39,108 nt of DNA from Actinomycetota bacterium (GTDB lineage Bacteria > Actinomycetota > Geothermincolia > Geothermincolales > RBG-13-55-18): contig JACVJK010000012.1 in NCBI GenBank assembly GCA_015711955.1, positions 1 to 39,108 on the forward strand, in the 5' to 3' direction. Below the pieces are notes generated by a model. It was not told the DNA's origin. It was given only the letters and a program-made list of their open reading frames with translations, and did no database searches. Both the position numbers and the translations under genes were made by a program. Positions 33,275-39,108 of the stretch are shown piece after piece; the stretch's first letter is position 1, and each line of letters starts with the position of its first letter.

Positions 33275-34333
33275 TCATCCGTATCTTCCTCCCTGCATGA
33301 GGAACTTCGATTGCGCCAGCTCCTCGAGACGGGACAGCTGTTCTACCGTTCCGATGGCGATGATCACATCCCCGGCGTCCAAGCGGATGTCCTTGGATGG
33401 CTTGGTGTTGAAATTCATGCCCCGTTTTTTGACCGCCAACACCAAGGCTCCGGACACGGTGTAGATCTTGGCCTCCTCGATGGTCTTTCCGACCAGGTAG
33501 CTGTTGGGCTGAATCTCCACGTCGTCGATGCGCCACTCCAGATCCTCTACGTTGAACTCGATGTACTGACCTTTGGTCACCAAGTCGAGATAATCCCATA
33601 CCATGGGCTTGAGGAGCATGGCGGCCATTCTCCTTCCCCCGATGGAGTGGGGAGAGATGACTCGATCTGCCCCCGCTCTCCTCAATTTGGGCTCTGACTC
33701 CTCCATGTTGCAACGGCTCACAATGAACAGATGGGGGCTAAGCTCTCTAGCGGTCAAGGACACGTATAGGTTTTCCGCGTCGCTGGAAAGGGCTGTGACC
33801 AAGCCCCTGGCCCTCTCGATGCCGGCGGCCCTCAAGGCTTCGTCTGAGGTGGCATCGCTCCTTATTACCCTGTAACCCTTTTCGAATGCCCTGTCTGCGG
33901 CGACGGGATCTTTCTCGATGATAACGAATTCGGCCCCGGCCTCCGCCAAGTCCTGAGCGACGCAATATCCCACCCTGCCATAACCGCATATAATGTAATG
34001 GCTCAAGAGGCTCTCAATCTCCTTCCGCATCCTTCTCCTTCCCATGATCTCGGATACCCGGTTCTCAATCATGAATTCTACCGCACTGGCCAGGGTGTAG
34101 CCCACGGTCCCCACTCCGGTGATGATGAGCACCATGGTGAAGATCCTGCCGGCTTCGCTCAGCTCGAATATCTCGCCATACCCTATGGTGGTCACGGTGA
34201 TGATGACCATGTAGAGGGAGTCCACGAAGTTCTGCTTCTCGATGATCATGTAGCCGGCGGTCCCCAGCGTAACCACCAGGAACAGCAACAGGAAGGCCTT
34301 TTCCAGAGCCCTTAACCTATCCCTCATCTTCAA
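33275..34333 (-). CDS. Ion channel with TrkA (RCK) domains, potassium type
   Basis: The protein has two transmembrane helices (about residues 12-32 and 65-88) around a pore loop with the selectivity filter TTIGYG at residues 48-53. The RCK N-terminal Rossmann domain starts with YIICGYGRVG (113-122) and contains VIIEKDP. An RCK C-terminal domain occupies about residues 255-345. This is the MthK-type layout of a potassium channel gated by ligands on its ring of RCK domains. The start is TTG at 34333 or ATG at 34327. A perfect 16-bp palindrome lies upstream. Confidence 0.94.
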   Translation of the reverse strand: MKMRDRLRALEKAFLLLFLVVTLGTAGYMIIEKQNFVDSLYMVIITVTTIGYGEIFELSEAGRIFTMVLIITGVGTVGYTLASAVEFMIENRVSEIMGRRRMRKEIESLLSHYIICGYGRVGYCVAQDLAEAGAEFVIIEKDPVAADRAFEKGYRVIRSDATSDEALRAAGIERARGLVTALSSDAENLYVSLTARELSPHLFIVSRCNMEESEPKLRRAGADRVISPHSIGGRRMAAMLLKPMVWDYLDLVTKGQYIEFNVEDLEWRIDDVEIQPNSYLVGKTIEEAKIYTVSGALVLAVKKRGMNFNTKPSKDIRLDAGDVIIAIGTVEQLSRLEELAQSKFLMQGGRYG

Positions 34334-34456
34334 TTTGCTTCACCATAAATTAGATCTTGATATACTGTTCGGGTCGTTTTCCTCTGTCCCTTAATCCTTC
34401 ACTGAAAATATTAATCGTCTTGGAGCCGTTGGTCACTCAACCTTTCTTGTGGTGGG

Positions 34457-34472
34457 CACACCATATGGTGTG
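34457..34472. promoter_or_regulatory. Perfect 16-bp palindrome upstream of the potassium channel gene
   Basis: CACACCATATGGTGTG is fully self-complementary and lies 124 bases before the start of the channel gene, in a 205-bp gap. It is the shape of an operator for a dimeric regulator. No regulator gene is next to it, so the protein that binds is unknown. Confidence 0.5.
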
Positions 34473-34538
34473 GGAGGGACGGATAGGAGATGATAATGGA
34501 TCTTAAGACGATTCAAGACCTCTGCGCTCAGTTTTAGC

Positions 34539-35009
34539 TCACATAAAATCCTCGGGCTTCACGTCCTTCAGGAAGTCACGGAACCGTGCTATCTCCTCTT
34601 CCTCATCGCTCTGGATGAAAACGCTCGCCTCACTCAGAACGTGCTCCTCTGCGAATATGGGCACCCCCAACCTCACAGCTAAAGCTATGGCGTCGCTGGG
34701 CCTGGAATCAATGAGATATCCTTTGCCCTCCAGATACATGGTTATCTCGGCATAAAAGGTGCCTTCTCGGAGGTCGTTTATGACCACCTTTTCCACCGAT
34801 ACCCCCAGTTCTTCCAAGATGCTCTTCATCAGATCGTGGGTCATGGGCCTTGCGGTCTCTATGCCTTGGAGCGCGAATGCTATGGCCGTGGCCTCGAAAG
34901 CCCCTATCCATATGGGAAGGAACCGGTCCCCGTGCTTTTCCTTGAGGAGCACGATGGGCTGGTTCGCTGGCAGTTCCACTCTGACTCCGATTAGGGTGAG
35001 CTCTACCAT
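34539..35009 (-). CDS. DUF151 bifunctional nuclease family protein
   Basis: The 156-residue protein matches the DUF151 (bifunctional nuclease) family. Visible pieces are PIVLLKEKHGDRFLPIWIG, then EATAIAFALQG, the helix DLMKSILEELGV, and the signature YLIDSRPSDAIALAVRLGVPIF. Members were described as having RNase and DNase activity in plants and are common in bacteria, where their role is unclear. The ATG at 35009 follows a minus-strand GGGGTGTGATG. A TTGACA promoter with an extended -10 lies upstream. Confidence 0.95.
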   Translation of the reverse strand: MVELTLIGVRVELPANQPIVLLKEKHGDRFLPIWIGAFEATAIAFALQGIETARPMTHDLMKSILEELGVSVEKVVINDLREGTFYAEITMYLEGKGYLIDSRPSDAIALAVRLGVPIFAEEHVLSEASVFIQSDEEEEIARFRDFLKDVKPEDFM

Positions 35010-35041
35010 CGGACATCACACCCCAGATTTCTTATGGTTAA

Positions 35042-35068
35042 ACTATAGCACTCATTATGCCGTGTCAA
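35042..35068 (-). promoter_or_regulatory. Promoter of the DUF151 gene
   Basis: On the minus strand TTGACA (35068-35063) and TATAGT (35047-35042) are 15 bases apart. The -10 is preceded by TGC, an extended -10, which offsets the short spacer. It lies about 33-59 bases before the ATG at 35009. Confidence 0.65.
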
Positions 35069-35146
35069 TGAGATATCATGGGCTTTTTCCATATATTGCC
35101 AAAACTTTTCTTTCTTTCCGTTGTTACGGCAAGATAATTTGCTGTG

Positions 35147-35731
35147 TCATATGATCACAGGCCGACCGAATTCCAGGTCATGTCCGGTCTCGACCACTCT
35201 TATTTCCCTCAAGTTCCTTCCCCTTTCTAAGTGATCAAGGCCATATCCCACTAGGAAATCCTCCCCCACTTCGAAACCCCGATACCTGATCTCCACGGGG
35301 ACTATTCTGCGGGAGGTTCTGTCCAGCAGCGCACAAACCCTGATGTCCTTGGGATCCCTAGCACGCAAGGTCTTTAGGATGTAGTTTAGGGTTAGGCCCG
35401 TGTCAACTATGTCCTCGACCACCAAAACACATTTTCCCGTGATGCTGGACGAGAGGTCTTGGGTAATTCTGACCGGCCCCTTGACGCCTGTGGCCTGATC
35501 GAAACGGGTTATGGAGAGAAAGTCGACGGTGACCTCAAGCTCAAGGCGACGTATCAGGTCGGCGAGAAACATGAATCCGCCTTTCAACACCGTAATTGCT
35601 ACCACTCGAGCATCTTCTCCGAACTCTTTGCTATAATCGTCGCTTATCTCCCTCCCCAGCTCAGCCACCCGCCGTTTGATTTCCTCCTCGGCCAGTATGG
35701 GGTGGGATTCCACTCCTGGAAGTCTGTTCAT
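35147..35731 (-). CDS. hpt: Hypoxanthine phosphoribosyltransferase
   Basis: Hpt salvages hypoxanthine and guanine to IMP and GMP. The 194-residue protein has the PRPP-binding motif VLVVEDIVDTGLTL near residues 102-115. It has the N-terminal helix with ILAEEEIKRRVAELGREI, the KGGFMFLADL loop, and the C-terminal VGYGLDHLERGRNL segment. All are standard. The ATG at 35731 follows a minus-strand AAAGGG. In many bacteria hpt is near tilS and ftsH; here it is between a DUF151 gene and dacA. Confidence 0.97.
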   Translation of the reverse strand: MNRLPGVESHPILAEEEIKRRVAELGREISDDYSKEFGEDARVVAITVLKGGFMFLADLIRRLELEVTVDFLSITRFDQATGVKGPVRITQDLSSSITGKCVLVVEDIVDTGLTLNYILKTLRARDPKDIRVCALLDRTSRRIVPVEIRYRGFEVGEDFLVGYGLDHLERGRNLREIRVVETGHDLEFGRPVII

Positions 35732-35837
35732 TTTTTTGCCCTTTCTGGTTCGCCGTTTTTGTCCCCTTTATTCGGCGGTCTCCCCTAAACCCATTATGGC
35801 TCGCCTACCCCGATCTTCCTCCTCCGGAGCAGTGACC

Positions 35838-37253
35838 TCACAAACCAGGGATGAGCGCTTTTATAACCTTCCATGCCAAGTACATCGTGTGTGTCACGAA
35901 GCACCAAGCCCTTTTTAAGGGCCCTGGAGATGGAATGTCCCCCTCCAAAAACAAAGGAACCTCGAACTCTGTTTCACCACGACCAATCCGCAATCTACCT
36001 ACCTCGTCTCCCTTGCGGGCGGGATAAGGTATTCCAGTCTTGAAATAGCCGTCGGCAAACATGTAATCGTTAACCCTATCCCAGCGCACCGTGACCGGGA
36101 AGTCAGATCCGGTGACCACACCAACCCCACTGGGGCAATTTCCCACCTTCAGGGGCGGCAAGCGGAGGGAGGCCAATCTGAAATATAGTCGCACGAAGTT
36201 GCTAAACCCATATTCCAGGAGCAGTTCGCTCTGATTCCAGTAATCATCGCTGTGGAGTACCACTGAGATCAGCTCCATGTCGCCCTTCGCAGCGGAGGCC
36301 ACAAGGCACCTTCCCGCTTTCAGGGTGTAACCCGTTTTTATGCCGGTGGTGTGGGGATACGAGGTGAGCAGCCTGTTTTTGTTGTAATAGACCCTCGGAT
36401 GGGGGTGTCCCGGCCAAGGAATCTCGTATCTCCTAGTGGACACGATCCGCCTGAAGGCGTCCATTTGCATGGCCTTGGAAGAGATCAATGCGAGGTCATA
36501 AGCAGTGGTGAAGTGTCCCTCTTGGTCCAGCCCGTGGGGATTGGCGAACTGGGTGTCCCAGGCCCCCAGTTCTTCTGCCCTTCGATTCATCATTTCCACG
36601 AAGGCTCTCACCGAACCGCCGGCGTGATTTGCTAGTGCCACGGCGGCATCGTTGCCCGATTGTAGGAGCAGAGCATAGAGCAGCTGCTCAACGGTGAGGG
36701 TCTCGCCTGGGGAAAGCCAGCCGGAGGACTCCCCTACCCTCGCTGCCTCTTCGGTAATGACCACCCTTTCTTCCAAGGAACACCTTTCGAGTACCACCAG
36801 CGCTGTCATGATCTTTGTGGTGGAGGCCATGGGAAGACGTTCCCTCTCGTTCTTTCCATAAAGGATTTCACCGGTTAAGGGGTCCATGAGGATAGCCGCC
36901 TTGGCGGCTATATCCGGCGCCCTTTCCACGTCTTTGGGTTGGGGCAGTTCGCCTTTGGGTCCTTGGGCTAGCACCGTCAAGCTCAAGGTACGATTTTCTC
37001 CCCCTGCGAGGGAAAGGATGGTGCTCAATAAGCACAGAAAAAGGGCGATCAGAGCTATGGTCGTCGTGACGCGAAGGGGCGCCTTGGGACTTCCTCTCTG
37101 GCCTCGTCTGCGTCCATGACTGGTCCTGCTTTCCCGAAAGGGGGTCCTAAGAGTTTGGTCTAAGCGATTAGAGACCTCTGGATACGAAGCCCTTGGGAAG
37201 CCCCTTGAGTCCTCGATCTTCCTCCTAAGCCTCCGGTTTTTTCGTTCTAACAT
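35838..37253 (-). CDS. D-alanyl-D-alanine carboxypeptidase (DacA/PBP5-like)
   Basis: The enzyme trims the terminal D-Ala of peptidoglycan peptides. The catalytic Ser144 and Lys147 lie in PMASTTK, then SGN at 199-201, and KTG at 306-308. A C-terminal beta domain and a final amphipathic, hydrophobic stretch resemble PBP5 membrane anchors. Before the catalytic domain is a hydrophobic helix at about residues 63-85, preceded by an unusual 60-residue basic extension. No ribosome binding site precedes the ATG at 37253, so the extension may not be real; no clear downstream ATG or GTG offers a better start. The enzyme belongs with the window's other wall genes. Confidence 0.92.
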   Translation of the reverse strand: MLERKNRRLRRKIEDSRGFPRASYPEVSNRLDQTLRTPFRESRTSHGRRRGQRGSPKAPLRVTTTIALIALFLCLLSTILSLAGGENRTLSLTVLAQGPKGELPQPKDVERAPDIAAKAAILMDPLTGEILYGKNERERLPMASTTKIMTALVVLERCSLEERVVITEEAARVGESSGWLSPGETLTVEQLLYALLLQSGNDAAVALANHAGGSVRAFVEMMNRRAEELGAWDTQFANPHGLDQEGHFTTAYDLALISSKAMQMDAFRRIVSTRRYEIPWPGHPHPRVYYNKNRLLTSYPHTTGIKTGYTLKAGRCLVASAAKGDMELISVVLHSDDYWNQSELLLEYGFSNFVRLYFRLASLRLPPLKVGNCPSGVGVVTGSDFPVTVRWDRVNDYMFADGYFKTGIPYPARKGDEVGRLRIGRGETEFEVPLFLEGDIPSPGPLKRAWCFVTHTMYLAWKVIKALIPGL

Positions 37254-37558
37254 GGTTGGTCGGTTTGTCAGCTTTTAGCTTGCGATTCAAAGCTTACTGC
37301 TCCCGATGCCCTTCGCCCGATTTTTTTAGGCCAAAGTTTCTCTTTGGCGAATACCCATCAGTCGGGGCTGGGAAGGAATTCTCTATATATTGTCCTATAT
37401 GTTGGTTATCTCGCGCGAAAGCAAAGGTCTCTTTCCAACTCAATTCCTTTGAAATTGGGGCCGAAATATGTTCTCAACCTTCAGTTTATCCCAATGCCTT
37501 CCTGTTTCGCTGCCCATGACGGCAATCTTTGAGATAGCAAAGGATTCTCAACTCGTTC
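37254..37558. other. 305-bp intergenic region between dacA and mgtE
   Basis: No gene is seen. GCCAAAG (37330-37336) and CTTTGGC (37342-37348) form a seven-pair hairpin with a five-base loop, next to a run of seven T on the plus strand (37321-37327); on the minus strand this run reads as A, so it is not a terminator. The A+T-rich part near 37380-37410 may hold the dacA promoter. Confidence 0.5.
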
Positions 37559-37951
37559 TCATCTCAGCGGGCTTGCCAAGGTCCGCGATATCAGCACATA
37601 CAAAGGTACCGTGATCACGTTCATGAGTACCAGGGACAGCCTGGTTTGGAAAAATCTCAGAAACCCCTTTTCTCGTTGGGAAAGGATGGTGAAAACGGTA
37701 CCCGAGGCCATTCCCATTAGAAGAGAGATGACCAGGGAGATGGCTAGGGCCACTCCCATTCGCTCGTTGCCCGTGAGCAAGAGGGCTGCAAGACCCGAAG
37801 GCACCCCTATCACCAGGGAGAGTAAGGCGGCAGCCGCAAGCTCCTTTAGAGAGCTGGCGAGCAAAAGCGCTTTTTCCCACTCTTTTCCTCCCATTCCGTG
37901 CAGCAAAGCAGCCTGAGAGAAGACGCCCGCTCCCTCTCCCGCTCGCATCAC
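37559..37951 (-). CDS. mgtE: MgtE-type transporter, C-terminal membrane part (after in-frame TGA)
   Basis: These 130 residues carry three or more hydrophobic helices, with a GAGVFSQAALLHGMGG segment in the place where MgtE proteins have their conserved glycine-rich GGNxGxQ loop. The frame is the same as that of the larger upstream part; only one TGA (37954-37952) separates them and it is followed at once by GTG and ATG. Whether it is made by re-initiation, by read-through or not at all cannot be told from the sequence. It completes the membrane domain that the first part only begins. Confidence 0.7.
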   Translation of the reverse strand: MMRAGEGAGVFSQAALLHGMGGKEWEKALLLASSLKELAAAALLSLVIGVPSGLAALLLTGNERMGVALAISLVISLLMGMASGTVFTILSQREKGFLRFFQTRLSLVLMNVITVPLYVLISRTLASPLR

Positions 37952-39108
37952 TCAAGGCAGGAAGTAAGCGCATCCTATGAGGGTGAGCCAGTGGTGTCGA
38001 AATGCGGACAAGAAAAGAGTGCACGCGATGCCCGCCAGCAGCGCAGCCGACAGGCCAGGCAATCTCCCGCGGAGCATATCGCTGAATGATTCTCCCATCA
38101 TAAATCCGCCCAAGTGAGATATGTCCTCCAACGTTTCTTCCTTTAGAACTTCTATCATGTCGTCCACGGTGACTATTCCTTTTAAGACATGGTCATCGTC
38201 CACCACCGGTATGGCAAGTAGATTGTACTTGCGCATGAGGTCTGCCACCATTTCCTGATCGTCGTCCAAATGAACTGATACGACGTCTCGTTTCATGAAA
38301 TCTTCCACTCGCTTTTCCGGTGGGTTTGTGAGGAGATCCCGAAGGGAAACCACTCCCTTGAGACGGCCCTCATCGTCGAGGACGTATAGGTAGTAAAGAG
38401 TCTCTACTTCATGGGCCCTCCTTCTCAGGTATTCGACACACTCATGGGCGGTGAAATAGTCGGGAACCCCGAGGAACTCCGGCGTCATGCGCCCTCCCGC
38501 GGTGTCCTCTGCGTAACCAAGAAGCTCCCTGATAATCCTGGATTCCCTCAAACCCATGATGTTGAGGAGGGTTTCCGCCTTTTCCCGGGGCAGGACCCTC
38601 AAGATATCGGCCGCCTCGTCAGGGGGCATCAACCCCAGGATGTTGGAGGCCTTGGCGTCGCTGATGTCGCCAATGACATCCGCTTTCTTTTCCGGATCCA
38701 CCTCCGATAGGGATTCCGCGGCACTCATAACGCTTAACAGGCCCAAGAGCCTTTCCCTATATTGGGGCTCTACTTGCTCCAGTATGTCAGCCATGTCCGT
38801 GGGATGGAGCTCCTCGAGTTGAGACTGGGCGATGCGCAGCTGCAGGTCTCGGTTGGGGAGTTCCAACGGTGTCACGAACTCCCATGGGATTACCTTGTCG
38901 GGTACCATTCTCCCCAAAAGCTTGGATGCCATAACGTAAGGCCTCTCCAAGCTCAGTCTTCTAAGAAGGGCCCTAAATCCCACGTCCACCCCGGTGAGTA
39001 TGAGGCGTGAGTCGTAGCGGGAAAGTCGGACGTCGTTAACGCGTTCGACTTTCCTTCCCTTTATGTCGACTATCTGTCTATCCAGCAGGCTTTTGTTTAT
39101 TAGGAGGC
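37952..39108 (-). CDS. mgtE: MgtE-type magnesium transporter, N-terminal part, runs off the window
   Basis: The frame is open to the window end, so the true start is outside. Its first residues in view (SLLDRQIVDIKGRKVERVNDV) look like a PRC-barrel domain. The MgtE N-terminal superhelix follows, with helices such as LEELHPTDMADILEQVEP and LMPPDEAADILRVLP. Two CBS domains then include LYYLYVLDDEGRLKGVVSL and LLAIPVVDDDHVLKGIVTV. The membrane domain begins at LPGLSAALLAGIACTLFLSAF and stops at CAYFLP with TGA. MgtE is a magnesium-gated magnesium channel. The in-frame stop makes the gene either broken, sequenced with an error, or translated in two pieces. Confidence 0.85.
   Translation of the reverse strand, partial: LLINKSLLDRQIVDIKGRKVERVNDVRLSRYDSRLILTGVDVGFRALLRRLSLERPYVMASKLLGRMVPDKVIPWEFVTPLELPNRDLQLRIAQSQLEELHPTDMADILEQVEPQYRERLLGLLSVMSAAESLSEVDPEKKADVIGDISDAKASNILGLMPPDEAADILRVLPREKAETLLNIMGLRESRIIRELLGYAEDTAGGRMTPEFLGVPDYFTAHECVEYLRRRAHEVETLYYLYVLDDEGRLKGVVSLRDLLTNPPEKRVEDFMKRDVVSVHLDDDQEMVADLMRKYNLLAIPVVDDDHVLKGIVTVDDMIEVLKEETLEDISHLGGFMMGESFSDMLRGRLPGLSAALLAGIACTLFLSAFRHHWLTLIGCAYFLP

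Noticed and set aside
37330-37348. Hairpin next to a T-run as a terminator of mgtE
   Set aside because: The T-run lies on the wrong side: on the minus strand, where mgtE is read, it appears as A residues.
37952-37954. TGA in mgtE as a selenocysteine codon
   Set aside because: MgtE-type proteins have no known redox Cys or selenocysteine here, and I could not recognise a bacterial SECIS-like hairpin directly after it.

Overview
The window is GC-rich (A+T-rich only in a few intergenic stretches), uses GTG and TTG starts often, and has strong purine-rich ribosome binding sites. Gene content points to a motile, monoderm-like, anaerobic or facultatively anaerobic bacterium. The evidence is a Firmicutes-type flagellar gene order, a class III ribonucleotide reductase, a DUF3786 protein and a DUF1858 protein. 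A DUF2993/LmeA-like lipid-binding protein, a PRC-barrel MgtE-type protein and the high GC make a deep-branching, possibly thermophilic actinobacterial lineage my best guess. That placement is inference from gene content only.

Positions 1-12588 (+ strand) hold a flagellar basal body, hook and motor operon: a duplicated and frame-disrupted tail of fliF, then fliG, fliH, fliI, fliJ, two small wall hydrolases, fliK, flgD, a flagellar-operon protein (TIGR02530-like), flgE, flbD, motA, motB and fliM. Genes overlap or sit close together, as expected of one transcript. No fliL is seen between motB and fliM, and fliN does not follow fliM. The two hydrolases (a lytic transglycosylase-like protein and an NlpC/P60 peptidase) share an N-terminal helical segment and probably do the wall-opening job that FlgJ does elsewhere.

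Positions 13142-18837 (+) are a housekeeping cluster: cmk, a PDZ/radical-SAM-like DUF512 protein, der, plsY and gpsA. They serve nucleotide metabolism, ribosome assembly and the first steps of phospholipid synthesis. A DUF2993-like secreted or anchored protein follows.

Positions 20079-24706 (+) are a compact deoxyribonucleotide module. A promoter carrying two NrdR-box-like repeats precedes nrdR, nrdD, a small thioredoxin-fold protein and an nrdG-type activase. NrdD is interrupted by a 214-residue mini-intein that starts with Ser instead of Cys, inserted directly before a conserved Cys of the reductase. This is the most striking feature of the window.

Positions 24829-26808 (+) hold a DUF3786 protein, a PadR-family regulator and a PaaI-like thioesterase. 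From 27241 onward all genes are on the minus strand: an acyl-CoA synthetase with an intrinsic terminator, a signal-peptidase-like membrane protein lacking the catalytic motif, a lone response regulator, a DUF1858 protein and a PD-(D/E)XK-nuclease-like protein. These are followed by a coiled-coil RlpA-like protein, a TrkA-type potassium channel, a DUF151 nuclease, hpt, a DacA-type carboxypeptidase and an MgtE-type magnesium transporter. The transporter is split by a single in-frame TGA and runs off the window end. No tRNA, rRNA, CRISPR array or insertion sequence was found.
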